64,000 nt of DNA from Sabethes cyaneus (Eukaryota; Arthropoda; Insecta; Diptera; Culicidae), in assembly GCF_943734655.1 (NCBI RefSeq), contig NC_071354.1:231192397-231256396 (forward strand), read 5' to 3'. Made by a program: the position numbers and the translations under genes. Each line of letters starts with the position of its first letter. The stretch's first letter is position 1. Shown here one piece after another: positions 1 to 11,502 of the stretch. The notes below the pieces were generated by a model. It was not told the DNA's origin. It was given only the letters and a program-made list of their open reading frames with translations, and ran no database searches.

Positions 1-2699
1 ACAAATATTTTATAAAGTTTTTGTCCTTCCGGTGTTCGGCCACTGAAGGGGGGCGAAAAAAAACCAAAATGAATTTTTTAATCGAGCAAAAAAAACTTGG
101 GTTTAAGCATTTTTATTTAAAGTTCAAATGTAAAAACCGAATCTATTCTTGCTTATAATATATACGTTATAATTTTCTATGCAAAAATCTACGAAAAAAG
201 ACAAAAACGAAGGAAATTTTTTTGGACGATTTTTGGAAATTCCATTGTTCGAATTTCCATTTTTGTTTCGTGCTAGAAGCGTTAACTCAACTTGTACACT
301 CATTTTTCGAGTTTTTCAGATAGTAGAGCCCACAGGCAATTGATTTTATAAAAAAAAATTCTACATATTCTACAAATTATTTTTCTGCCCCCCGATATTT
401 CAAGCCAATTTCCAAGGGGGGGTGACAAAAACTTTGAAAATGATTTGCAATGGCCTTATCGCTGGGAAACAATTTAAGTATTCACCTTATGTTTCGAAAT
501 CATCATTCAAATCCATTCTCCGATACTCCGTTGGTTTCCACAAAATAAGTGATTTCTAGTGAGCATTCACGCGCTCAGTTGCCAACAGTAGAATAATTAC
601 TATTTTTGCATCCAAAAATAACAAAACACATATTTAAATACAAAACGCAACACTTAACTTTAATTCCAACATCTGAAAAAATTACGAAATTCCATTATTT
701 GACGACTTTACAGAGTAGAGTCCTTAAGTGCTTTTTAAATCAATCAAAATATTTCGCAACTACTAAGAGAAAGACAGTTTCTATATTCAGCAAAGTTGCT
801 AATTTTACTATATTCTATAACTTTTGTTAAGACACTTTATGTTTTGGATGCACTAAAAAAAATAAAAATTTGTGTCACCCTAATAGGTGGATTCTCGATC
901 ACCCTAATAATGTAAAAAGATGCGCTTAATAAACTTCTCTAAAGGCACATCCCTTGAAAAATCATGGATTTTTACGCTCGTGTTTTTGAGGTTTGGCCCC
1001 GCTATGCGTTCTCTTTGATTCATAACAGCAAAGTTTTCTTAAGCAATTTCATCAATTTTTTATCAAATAACTTTTGACCGGTAATACCATTTCTCGTCAA
1101 AATTGGCGGATATGTTCAGAGCGTTAAGACCTCTCGTTTGATACTAAAATAATTGAAATCTGATTCATCTGGTTAAAATCGTTTTACATTATTGTAAATT
1201 TTATTGTGTTACATACGATTACTCATAACTTTCAAATTAAACGCCCAATCTAAAAACAAATCAATAGTGACCTATGAGGTTATATTACCATTCAAACAAG
1301 AATAATACTGCATAAATCGGTTCGGCCATCTCGGAGAAACGTTCGACTAATTGACACTTGGTAAAAACACATTTTTAAACATAACTTTTAAACAGCATTT
1401 TTGTTTTCGACAAAACTGAACTGAACGTCTTACCGCAGGGTGTCGTCACAAAAGAATGAAAAATTTTGATCGCTAATAGTTCTTCCAATTTAGAAAGGAT
1501 TTTGATGGTTCGTATACCATTCGATTCATAAAAGATGCAGCAATTTTTTGCTGTATCTTTTTTAAAAAAAAAAAAAAAAAATGTTTTACAATCGCTACAT
1601 AATGAAAATCAACGGGAACTTTTAAGTTAAAAATTTCCTGTTTTGCTTTCGTGACACGGACGACGATTACATTCACCAATCGTGTAGTTGTGGCTGCTGC
1701 TGACGGAGAAGCAGAATAAACTTGTGGCGGTTGCGTAGTCCAGTCTTCTTGACAAGTAAAAACTTTTGAAATGACATAAAAAGAAAGGCAAAACCATCAT
1801 CACCATTCCATAGCTGCTCGACTACCAAGCTGATTACAGTAACTCTGTACTTCGATCTAAGCTTGAACCCCACTAGCAGTGGTAAGCCGACTTATATATC
1901 GTCGTATCGAAATTTGTTGTACAAACTTCATATTCGATTGTGTTTTTTACTTGCTACAAAGCAAAGCAAATTCTAGGTGCTACATTCCGATTTGGGAACT
2001 TGATCTTTCTTTTTTATACGGTCGTCATACCTCGAGGCCAACTTAGAGGCTCAGGTTTTTTGCTTGCTACATGACGCTGCAAACAAGCAACATATGCAGT
2101 CATGGACTGGCTAATGTAAATCAATTTTCATGCCTTGACGGTTGCAGCCGCGGAATGAGAGAGCAAATAAGTGGGTATATGTTTAGATTGCAAAGAACAG
2201 AATTGAATGGCATCTGCACAACAGGTTTGCTTTTTGATAATTGTTAGTACGGACAAACGTGAAACCAGATCAAGAAATGACTCTTATTATTTCGAAGATT
2301 TATTTTTTTCCTAAAACTTCGTGCATAACTGGGTGCGTGAGGAAGATTTCTATTCTGAAATACTCCGATCCTGGCACTGGTAAAATATTCGTTTTTGGTA
2401 TCACAAAATACACACCAAAAATACGCGGTTTTACGACATAGGACAATATGGTTTGAATTATTTTTTAATATTTAAGGTTTCTTCGCAAGAACCCACTTAA
2501 CGTAGTTCTACGCCAGCTATTCGGTTGTGTATGGAACACAACCTTTCTGATTTTTTTCTATGCATTTAAAAGTGGACTTTAGCAATTCTTCATACGATTA
2601 CCTTGCCACCTGGTGGCGAATCCCTGTTGTGTATTGAGAAAAATTACTAGCGTTTTGAGTTAATTTGTAGCAGCCATGGCGAAAACAGTCAAGCAACCC
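1..2699. other. AT-rich intergenic DNA, no gene seen
   Basis: No reading frame here shows a recognisable domain, splice structure or codon bias. The stretch is AT-rich, with an A-run near 1562-1580 and scattered homopolymers. It reads like decayed repeat or intergenic sequence. I see no RNA gene in it. Confidence 0.6.
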
Positions 2700-3075
2700 C
2701 CCAGCTAGCATTTTCATATGTATAAAAAGGTAAAAATCAGCATTACGTACAGATATACATGCTAAATAAATCGTATTTCATGCGCAAAATTGGCATATCC
2801 GTACTATTTTGGAGGCGATATACGTGATTACGAATAATTTTGAGCATTACGACTTTGTAAGTATTTATATACGATAATATCCGATTAAGCGCGAGTCGCT
2901 CCGTACTACTCTACGATTTTGTGCTGAAAATCGTATGTATGTCAGTCATTATCATTATATACGACAGAAAATAAACTTGACCCTAATTTATCCAGCTTTA
3001 GTTACGATTTCGAGTTTGTTAGTAGATATTTACGATAGTTTTCGTACATTAATATACGAGTTGGTGCTAGCTGGG
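2700..3075. mobile_element. 376-bp MITE with CCCAGCTAGCA inverted ends
   Basis: The ends are inverted repeats: CCCAGCTAGCA at 2700-2710 and its reverse complement at 3065-3075. The interior is rich in short TACGAT/CGTATA motifs and has no coding capacity. Its subterminal part (about 2767-2832) resembles 18586-18655 of the 2.1-kb element at 18522-20602, whose ends are CCCAGCAAAC, so the two belong to one non-autonomous family. I could not define a clear target-site duplication here. Superfamily not assigned. Confidence 0.65.
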
Positions 3076-3259
3076 CCGGAACGAAGAAGTTGAACTTCGT
3101 GAGGCATCTCGTGTCCGCTGGACATAGCCGATCCGGTATTTATGAACAACATCATCATTCGTGACTGTGAAGTATAGCAGAAGCACAATTTTATGTGGAA
3201 GCGTCCATCGAGGCCGCTCGTGTCCGAGCAGCAGGCAATAACCCGGAAGGTCGCCAAAG

Positions 3260-4330
3260 GTACTGTTGAAAATCATCTTTCCGCCGAAGCGCAACGTCCT
3301 GGTCATAATGGATGACGATACGTACTTGAAGCTGGATGGTCACAACTGTCAGCAGACTGGGTATTTTACGTCTCCCGTCTTTACGGTAAGCGATGAAAAG
3401 TCAAATATGTCTCCCACACCAACTACCCGAAGAATGTGCTTCTGTGGCTGACGATCAGCGAGAAGAGAATGCCCAATCCGTTATTCTTTTCTTTGGGGCT
3501 TTCGTTGAAAGGGAAGATATAAAGTATTTTTTTTTTTAAGTGGAGGAGCTTTTGGTGACTGAATGAAACTGGGAAATTTCGATATAAGGCAAAAAATATA
3601 TTTGGTAGTTCAATGGTAAGTAAGACTAACATTTTTTCGGTTGGTACCCGAGTGTTTTTAGCAATCAAACTATTACAACAACCCTATACTAGATAGTCTC
3701 ATATTTAATTTTGTCCCTCCAGCCTAACCATTCCAGTTGAAGTTGGGCCGCGACAGAGTCAGAGACAAGTAAAACAGAAATATAAAGGGCAAAGTGCCAG
3801 CCGGAAGTGGCTAGCTTCGTCAAAAAGTATCACGTAAAGCAGGATGTGGTCTTTTATCCGGACCTGGCCTCAGCCCATTAGGCCCTGAAATCACTGGAGG
3901 AGATGAACCGACTGAAAATAAACGTTGTACTGAAGACCGGCAGCTCCGCTATCGTCCCCCAGCTGCAATCGATAGGAAAAAAAGCAACGCTTTGGGCTTA
4001 ACTGTCTTTCTAAGACTTGACCCTTCTTTACCGACAGACTTTACAGCCGGCTTTTAGAGTACCAGTATAGGACCATTACGGGGTTAGTGCAACAATCCTA
4101 CTGTAGTTCTAGCAGCATCGCCTAACCGAGATTGTTAGACCAGCATAGTATCTTGAAACCAACTAAGCGGTTAATGCAATCGATATGAAGAATCTGAAAT
4201 TTCTGGACGAACCTCAAACCGAGGATCTACTCCAATAATTTCGTGGATAAAACGAAGAAGCAGCGGATTGCCATGGCCATAAAAGAGTTGGAGGACATGT
4301 CGACATCCAACTTTTCATCGGCCAACGGCT
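3260..4330 (+). pseudogene. IS630-Tc1-mariner (ITm) transposase relic
   Basis: Plus-strand fragments of a DDE/D transposase occur in the expected order. At 3266-3400 there is a block with VLVIMDDDTYLKLDG (first catalytic Asp, MDDDTY context). At about 3790-3960 there is VVFYPDLASAH (second Asp, PDLASAH context). The C-terminal region with a DEPQTEDLL-like block is at about 4190-4320. Stops and frameshifts separate the blocks, and a SINE (3975-4174) interrupts the region before the third acidic residue. A second relic of the same family lies on the minus strand at 17700-18130. It is a dead DNA-transposon gene. I saw no terminal repeats that I could pair with confidence. Confidence 0.75.
3975..4174 (-). 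repeat. tRNA-derived SINE (family A), full-length copy
   Basis: This 200-bp copy is on the minus strand and is flanked by an 11-bp target-site duplication TGCAATCGATA (3964-3974 and 4175-4185). The tRNA-like head is at the 4170 side, with a box A-like TAGTTGGTTT on the minus strand; the tail lies at 3975. The same family recurs at 16278-16350, 30162-30819 (split), 41841-42052 and 55762-55880. It may correspond to the Feilai-type SINEs known from Aedes, but I cannot verify this without a database. Confidence 0.8.
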
Positions 4331-4520
4331 AGTGTTCCAGTCAACTGCCGACGAAGCATTTTTGAAGAAGGGGTCCATTTTTAACAGTCAAAAAACTCTT
4401 TCTGATTTGTGAATCTTTTCTTATATTGGATATTATTCAAACATCTTGTACAAAGACCATCGTCATCAGAAATTTAGTGCAAAACCACCCAAATTTCAAA
4501 TCCGAATCTGAGTTTTCATC

Positions 4521-5462
4521 CTATGCCGGAATAATCACATCCGTATTTGCCTCGATCCAGTCCAGATATTCTGTGATTCGAGTGTGTACTGCCGATCGTC
4601 CACGATCGCAGCCACGGATTCCGTTGAAATGGAATGAATGGATACCAATCAAAACGATTCGACCTGCTTCACGGACCGTAACTGGACCTCCTTCATCTCC
4701 CTAGATGAACAAAGATAGTAATCAATGGAATAATATTTGCAATAAAAGCAATCGCAATAAATCCTTACATTACACGGCCCTCCATTGTTCGTTGCGACAC
4801 AGATGTGAGTACTCCGCACCCAGGTGTACGATAACTGACAGGCTAGATTAGATGTCACCGTATCTGTGGCAAACTGCAGATGTTGAGTCGGAATAGGTTC
4901 ATTATCACGATTGCCGGTATTTCCCCAGCCAGCCGTAGTGGCAACCCAGTCGACGAAACTCTTGCCGACGTCCGATCGGCGGGGCATCTGAACCGCTCTG
5001 ATTGTACTATCGTTGATGGGAGCTTCCTGATTCAGGGTCAGAATGGCAATATCGTCTCTACCAAGCAGCCAGCTGAAGTTCGGATGTATCAACACGTTCG
5101 ACACTCCGATCAGTGTTCCGATGCTGGTGAAGTCAGCGGCGTCCAAAGCCACAGTTACCGTGTTTGCCCTAAAATGAAAATAGTTAAAGCTATTTAAAAA
5201 TGTTCGAAGAATTTAGTAATTTTTACCCGGAAATACAGTTAGCTGCAGTTAGAACAAAACGGCTGGAGATCAGGACACCACTGCAAAAGTCATGTCCGGA
5301 AGTTCCTCCGTGGATGATTACTCCGACAGCCCATGGGACGTCCGTGGGCGATGCGATGGTTCCTCCGGAGATACGCTGGGATCCGGTTGGTGCCGAAGGG
5401 TAAACCGCAGCGACAGCCACCACGGAAAAGGTTAAAAGTAGAATGTTTCTTAGTCCACGCAT
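4521..5462 (-). CDS. SPH-1: secreted serine protease homologue, catalytically dead
   Basis: Three exons: 5462-5227, 5168-4769 and 4700-4521, with GT/AG introns of 58 and 68 bp in phases 2 and 0. The product is 271 aa. Residues 1-20 are a hydrophobic signal peptide. The activation site is Arg30-Ile31 (SQR/ISGG). The chymotrypsin fold (S1A, brachyurin/collagenase-like) follows. The catalytic His is Asn75 (LTAANC), the Asp is kept (RDDIAILTL), and the Ser motif reads GDEGGP, so Ser is Glu. Two of three triad residues are gone, so proteolysis is not expected; a binding, decoy or regulatory role is inference. The frame is fully open with clean splice sites, unlike a pseudogene. It lies head-to-head with SPH-2, its closest paralogue here, with identical exon 2 (400 bp) and exon 3 (180 bp) lengths. 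The start was chosen as the only ATG leading directly into a signal peptide. No AATAAA was seen shortly after the stop. Confidence 0.9.
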
Positions 5463-6399
5463 TGTCTGGCGTGCGTTAGCAAGTCCAGTGGTTTAACTAT
5501 ACTACAAAAATAACAGCTGGATCTCGAATTAAAAGCTGAGGATTGTACGCCCGAAAAAAACGACCATTGATGTTTTTGCTGTTATCGAGGAAGCGATAGC
5601 ATTATTTGCGACAAATGCGTCATAAATTACAACGTCTTGAGTGTGTGTTTATTGCATGGGGTTTATTGATGGTAGCTCAGCTACGCCGAATTTGCTGGGG
5701 ATTTACTGATTAGCCCTTTTTTACTGCGTGAATACGCGCTTAGGTTTGAAAGTAATGTTCATAATCTAGGGGGCGAGGGGCGAATCAACATTGGTTAAAA
5801 AGCCATGTTCTAAACTATGATTTTAGATTTTTTACTTGAAACTATAACCACAGTGATTTAGAGTGTAAAAATTTATTTGCAAATTAAGGGAATATTAAAA
5901 TCAATGGGACATCATCTTTCTGAAACATTTGAAATATAAAAATATTAACTTCTTCAAAACAGTACGATATCAGATGCAATTCAATTTTTGAACATGCAGA
6001 ATGCAGCTGACTGATAGACTGTTGATTTTGATTGATAGGTTATCATAACTGCAGCTATTTTTGTTCGTTTATACTGGGTTTATCTAAAATTGTAAGAAAT
6101 TGGATTTTTTTTTATTATTGGAAATTAAGTTATAGTAGCTCATGCAGTAGTGGAACCACCATGTTGATGTAATACCAATACTAAATGAATCAAAGAATGG
6201 AATGACAAAATCAAGCTAATAACCAAGCGTTGGTACCCAGGCCGTCGCGCCGCGGCGGCTCTTATCCTTATCCTTCCGCAGAAATCAGTATAATCAACCT
6301 TAGTTATCCCCTGAAAATAGCAACTTAATTATAGCCAAACTCGCGGTTCAAATTTCATTCGTGTTCGGTCAGTTAGCGGGAAACGTCTGTCGGTTGAAA
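5463..6399. promoter_or_regulatory. Shared intergenic region between divergent SPH-1 and SPH-2
   Basis: This 0.94-kb gap separates two divergently transcribed paralogues and must hold both promoters. On the SPH-2 side I see CTTATC twice near 6261-6273 (GATA-factor sites in reverse), a TAATTATAG TATA-like box near 6325, and an arthropod initiator-like GGTCAGTTA near 6367, about 33 bp before the ATG. On the SPH-1 side a CGATAAC site (reverse strand) lies near 5580. A CG-rich palindromic patch occurs near 6241-6262. The functional reading is inference. Confidence 0.45.
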
Positions 6400-7397
6400 A
6401 TGTTCAAAAGTGTGCTCATCCTAGCGATGGCCTTTGCCATGGCCGTCGCAGTGTTCAATCCGACCCAGCCCAAAAAATCCGTCGACAGGGGCCAGGAACT
6501 GAGACACCTTAAAGAGGCAGAACTTCGTCAAAAAACCGGTCGAGGCAGTTCCGCTCGAATTTCCGGTGGAACCGTTGCTTCACCTACGGACATTCCATGG
6601 GCTGCCGGGGTGATCATCCATGGAGGTACTTCGGGTCATGATTTCTGCAGTGGTGTATTGATCTCCAGTCGTTTCGTCCTCACATCGGCTAATTGCGTTT
6701 CGGGGTATGATCCTTGTAACTTGTTTAACTACGACTGACGTGATTTTATTGCAGAGCCAATACAGTAACCGTGGCGCTGAATGCATCGAACATGGCTAAC
6801 ATTGGAACGCTAATCGGAGTTTCGAACGTTCTGATTCACCCGGACTTCAGCTGGCTGCTCGGTCGAGACGATATAGCCATTTTGACGCTGAACAGCGATG
6901 CTCCAATCGATAACGTTACGATAAGAGCTGCTCAGATGCCACGTCGTTCGGATGTGGGAAACAGCTTTAACAATTGGGTAGCCACAACCGCAGGTTGGGG
7001 AAATACAGGCAACCGCGACAATGAGCCTATCCCTACGCAGTTTTTGCAATTCGCCAGGGACACCGTAACTTCCAATGCGGCTTGTCAGCTTTCCTATGTT
7101 TGGATTCGGAGCACACACATTTGTGTGCAAACCAACGATGGAGGACCGTGCAACGTAAGTTGTCTTAACCTTTCAATCTTAGCTAACCAGAATTTTAATA
7201 AATTTATGAAATTTTAGGGTGACGAGGGAGGTCCGGTTACCATTCAGGAGGCTGGTAGAATCTTCCTGGTAGGTATCCACTCCTTCCACTATAGTGGTCT
7301 GTTCGGATGTGACCGCGGTAGATCGGCGGTTGCTACTCGCATTACCGAGTATATCGATTGGATTGCTGCCAATACGGATGTTGTGATTCCGGCTTAG
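6400..7397 (+). CDS. SPH-2: secreted serine protease homologue, catalytically dead, long propeptide
   Basis: Three exons: 6400-6704, 6755-7154 and 7218-7397, with GT/AG introns of 50 and 63 bp in phases 2 and 0. The product is 294 aa. The start is the ATG at 6400, which opens a signal peptide (residues 1-18). An upstream in-frame GTG at 6361 is not a plausible eukaryotic start. A 35-residue charged propeptide, much longer than the ten residues of SPH-1, ends at Arg53-Ile54 (SAR/ISGG). The S1A domain keeps the Asp (RDDIAILTL) but has Asn98 for His (TSANC) and GDEGGP, i.e. Glu for Ser. It is closely related to SPH-1 along exons 2 and 3 and is arranged head-to-head with it. Expected to be secreted and non-proteolytic; its partner is unknown. 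Confidence 0.9.
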
Positions 7398-7438
7398 GAC
7401 ATTGTAAGTCAAGAACAACTGTTCCGATGTCAATATTT

Positions 7439-7444
7439 AATAAA
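7439..7444 (+). terminator. AATAAA poly(A) signal of SPH-2
   Basis: AATAAA occurs 42 bp after the SPH-2 stop codon, at the usual distance for an insect mRNA 3' end. Confidence 0.75.
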
Positions 7445-7449
7445 ATATA

Positions 7450-8880
7450 AAACGTTTTCTTCCATTTACTCGATTCTAAATATGAGAAACGAAACCGTTT
7501 ATCAATAATAATTATACTGCCTCTTATTGTTTTATTTTGACTGCAAAGGAAAAAACTAATTTACACTTTTAAAAGAGTCTACCTGTAAATTTGCTGGGTT
7601 TAGCTAAAACTACGGTAAAACTATTCAAAATGCCCTAAAAGTGTACAAAATCAAACTACTGTTATAAAGAAATTATAGGTTAATTGAGAGGTAACTTAGT
7701 TTATTAGTTAGTTAAGTAACGATTATCTTGCGACCAGGGATTACCGGGAATTACCACGTGGAGGCGCTAGGTAGGAACTTGGAATGACTAGAGCCATGCT
7801 GGACGTATCTTCATTGCCTTCTTTATTTCATACATATTCAGTTTCGCCGATATAATGTAGACAAACTGTGAACATCTCTAGTCCTTCATCATTCGAACCC
7901 ATTGTATTCATGCTTCCAAGATTTTAACATCTCTTTGACCAGGAACTTAAAAAAGTACAGAGTAAGGCCCCGTACAGAGTAAAAGCGACTGCGATGCGTC
8001 GCAACTTCGCTCATATGTCGCTAAATGCACAGTCCTACTTCGGGCGAAAGAGCAAGAAAAGTCACAGGTCGCTTGCATTCTGACGGTGTTCTAAGTATTT
8101 ACTCACATAGAAATTAATACACCCCTGCTTCAGGCGGAAAAAGGCTTAAAACTGCAACAATAAAAGTCGGGTCGCGTCGCGCTCTGGCGATACCGACCCC
8201 CGTTTCTCTGACTGAATCTGAGACGTCAAAAATACTAGGCGGAAAATCACTTCATAGAAATTCAATGGAACGGCCATTGTTGTTTGGGGTTCATTATCGA
8301 GGGGTTCATCTTAAGCAATGAAGTTTAAGGAGGTGTGGAAGAAGAAAACATTTGATAGCAAATGAGCGCACACCGCGCAGAACAATGGCGTACCTACAGA
8401 GTAAGCGCGACTACAACGGGACGCGACTACGCTCACATTAGTTTAAATACGTAACTCTGCTTACGGTGAAAAAAGTCAGCGTATTTAAATGAATGGGTAT
8501 GAAATGGAGAGCGTTACCTGGAAGGAGCGTCAAACATAGCTCTAGCCCTCTCAATCTCCCACCTAGCGCCCCCCTAAGTCAAATGATGACGGTCGATGGC
8601 CTTACCCGGAAATGCTTCATGTACTTACTGAAGTAGCTAAGCTAGGAAGTGCGAACTAGAGCGCCTGTTCTCCAGGTGAGGGGCGGCTCACACAGCGTCT
8701 GTCTCGAAACGGGCGGCTGAATATGAAATGCTGTATCCCGCAAGCTATACCTAAGATAGTAGACCCATCATCGGGATGTAGGTATCGCGACCCCGGTGAG
8801 GTAGTGTACCGAAAACTCAATCACCACGAACAACGAAGAAAGAAATTCAGGACGGAACAATCGGTATAGGACACGGCAAG
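7450..8880 (+). other. Probable 5' region of the RTE-like element; no gene
   Basis: No coding frame is supported. From about 7960 the sequence becomes GC-richer and holds a diverged direct repeat (about 7970-8055 and 8390-8470, sharing ACAGAGTAA and GCGACT blocks). It then runs into a short-ORF leader before the endonuclease start near 8900. I read it as the 5' untranslated region of the retrotransposon that follows. Its 5' boundary is not resolved. Confidence 0.4.
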
Positions 8881-8899
8881 GGACAAGGAAACGATTAAG

Positions 8900-11400
8900 G
8901 GATAACGATTGGAAACTTGGTACCTGGAATGTCCAAATTATCCATGAACCGGCACGGGCTGGTTTGCTTGCTCGAGAGCTACATCAATTCGGAGTGGAGA
9001 TCGCTGCTATTCAGGAAGTTCGTGGCCAAATTCCGGAGAAAGGGAGTTCAATGCAGTAGACCCTATTTCAGGCACTTCTTTCGAGTACCACATCTACTGC
9101 AGTGGCAGTAAAAAAGCAGAACATTGAGTCGGTTTCGTAGTGTTGGGAAAACAAAAGCAACGAGTTATCCGGTGGAGGCCCGTACATACGGTCTTTCATG
9201 TACGGTCTTTTCGGGGACCAAATATCGACTCGAACCACTATCTCGTAGTGAGTAAGATTCGCGCAAGGCTGTTGAACACGACGAAAGCTCGCACTGAGAG
9301 GACACTGCGTTTCAACATCCAGCGGTTAACGGCAGACGGCGCCGACGGAGCAGTGGAGTACGCCAGGAAGCTTGACCAACGAATCGCAGAACAGCAGGTA
9401 GAAGGAGAAGATATAAATGGGCTGTGGAGGAACATCCGTGGTACGTGGAATTTAGTTTAACAGCTGGTTTGATGCCGAATGCCAGAGAGTGACAGATGAA
9501 AAGAACCAGGCCAGGAGTCGCATGCCCACTGCGGCAACGCGTCAAAACAGAGAGAGGTACAGAGAGAGCTAGAGCTGCGGCAAAAAGAATCCATCGTCTA
9601 AAGAAACGCGAGTACGAGGAGCACGTGCTCGCTGGCTCAGAGGAGCGATACACCAGCAACGACAGACGGAGTTTCTATAAAACGGTGAGATGCAGGAATT
9701 TTGCGATGCCTGTGATGTGCAAAGATAGTGCTGGCAACCTGCTTATCGACAAAACGGCGGTAGCAGCCAGGTGGAAGGAGAACTTTCAGACACTGTTGAA
9801 TGGAGAGGTAAATGCGGAGAACAGCAGGAACAGGATAGGAATTGTCGGCAAGAGTTTCGTCGATTGGGTTGCCACTACGGCTGGTTGGGGAAATACCGGC
9901 AATCGTGATAATGAACCTATTCCGACTCTACATCTGCAGTTTGCCACAGATACGGTGACATCTAATCTAGCCTGTCAGCTATCGTAGACCTGGGTGCGGA
10001 GCACTCACATCTGTGTCGCAACGAACAATGGTGGACCGTGTAATGTAAGGATTTATTGCTGCCCAATTTTCAAAAAAGGACATCGAGTGGAGTGTAAAAA
10101 CTATCGAGGAATCACATTGCTCAATTCTACCTGTAAAGTGCTTTCCCGTATCCTGTTCTGCAGACTGAGACCGTTAGCGGAGTCCTTCGTCGGCGAGTAC
10201 CTGGTAAGCTGGTTTTCGTGAGGGTCGCTCTACGACGGATAAGATATTTATCCTGCGTCAGTTGCTAGACAAGTTCCGGGAGTACAACTTGCAGACATAC
10301 CATCTGTTTGTGGACTTGAAAGCGGCGTACGATTCAGTACGAAATGAGCTGTGGCAGATAATGCCAGAACATGGTTTGCCGACGACGCTGGACGGATGCA
10401 AATCATGCGTTAGAATAGCGGGTGAGACCTCAGCTGCTTTTGTGACGTTGGATGGGATGAAGCAAGAGGATGCACTCTCTAGCCTGCACCTCTATTCAAC
10501 ATTGCCTTGGAAGGTGCATTACGAAGGGCAAACGTGGAAAGGAATGGAACTATCATCACGAAATCTCACATGCTTCTTGGTTTTGCGGATGACGTCGATA
10601 TTACCGGAATCAACCGTAGACCAGTGGAAGAGGCCTTCAGGCCTTTTAAAAGGGGAAACGCGAGATTGGGACTTACCATTAACACCGCCAAAACGAAGTA
10701 CACGGTTGCTGGTAGGGAACGTGGGAGGCCCAAGTGGTGTTGTTGCCGAGGTGGAGTTAGATGAGGAACGATATGAAGTAGTGGAGGAATTTAAATACCT
10801 TGGTACACTCTTGACATGTGACAACGATGTAAGCCGCGAAGTGAAACGATGAGTTGCAGCCGCGAATCGGGCTTTATACGGATTACGTAGCCAGCTGAAG
10901 TACCGTAGTTTGCAAATTCGTACAAAACTGGTGCTTTACAGAACACCAACCCTCCCGGTGGCCCTTTACGGACACGAATCATGGATGCTAAAAGAAGCTG
11001 ATCGGCGAGTGCTTGGGGTTTTTGAGCGTAAAATTCTGCGATCTATACATGGTGGCAAAATGGAAAATGGAGTGTGGCGCATACGCATGAATCACGAGCT
11101 GTACCAAGTATACAAATATGCTGATATAGTGAAGGTAGTACAATGTGGCAAGCTGCGGTGGGCTGGACACGTGGCCAGAATGCCCGATGAAAGAGTAGCC
11201 AAAACTATTTTCAGCAGAGAACCAGGAAGAGGCCGTAGACTCCGAGGCAAACCCCACACCCGGTCGGTGTGTGCTGTCGAAGACGATGCACGTTCAGCTG
11301 GTATTCGTGGGGATTGGAGAACGGTAGCCCAGGACCGACGGTACTGGAGGACCATAATTCGTTCGGCGCACGATCGGTAACGGACCGTTGCCACTAAAGT
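8900..11400 (+). mobile_element. Decayed RTE-like non-LTR retrotransposon
   Basis: Plus-strand fragments follow the usual order of an APE endonuclease-reverse transcriptase element. The endonuclease start (GTWNVQ) is near 8920. After a large internal deletion, the end of the endonuclease (RGPNIDSNHYLV) is near 9215. The linker runs to about 9840. The reverse transcriptase is at about 10060-10760 (CPIFKKG, NYRGITLLN, LLGFADDVDITGI), followed by the C-terminal domain (RREVKR; LRWAGHVARMPDERVAKT near 11155). Frameshifts and stops break it, so it is inactive. Between linker and RT a 216-bp piece of SPH-1 occupies the place where about 70 codons of the element would be. The 3' end lies near 11400, just beyond the 3' end of SPH-3. 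The exact clade is uncertain. Confidence 0.85.
9844..10059 (+). pseudogene. SPH-1 exon 2/intron 2 fragment embedded in retrotransposon
   Basis: This 216-bp segment aligns without gaps to 4969-4754 of SPH-1 (reverse strand). By eye I count 8 differences, about 96% identity. It holds the last 201 bp of exon 2 plus 15 bp of intron 2, including the GTAAGG donor, so it came from DNA or unspliced RNA, not from mature mRNA. A TAC-to-TAG change introduces a stop (LSxTWVRSTHIC). It cannot encode a functional SPH. Both flanks are retrotransposon sequence. Confidence 0.92.
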
Positions 11401-11477
11401 AAAGTAAGTAAACTAAATTATTTATGGTCTGAGATATCTCACAAGTAAATAAATAATGAATTTTGATTGTATTCATA

Positions 11478-11483
11478 TTTTAT
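11478..11483 (-). terminator. AATAAA poly(A) signal of SPH-3
   Basis: TTTATT on the plus strand (AATAAA on the minus) lies 19 bp beyond the SPH-3 stop codon. Confidence 0.7.
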
Positions 11484-11502
11484 TCAGCAACTGATGACTT
11501 GT

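Noticed and set aside
4880..5403. Plus-strand ORFs of 105 and 67 codons across SPH-1
   Set aside because: They are antisense shadows of SPH-1 exons; no independent domain or start context.
9496..9987. 163-codon ORF that appears to fuse a basic N-terminal region to a protease domain
   Set aside because: The N-terminal part is the linker of the RTE-like element and the C-terminal part is the SPH-1 fragment. It ends at a stop inside the fragment, so it is a chimera of two broken sequences, not a gene.
10519..11394. Minus-strand ORFs of about 100 codons across the RT region
   Set aside because: They mirror the plus-strand RTE-like coding sequence and match no protein family I recognise.
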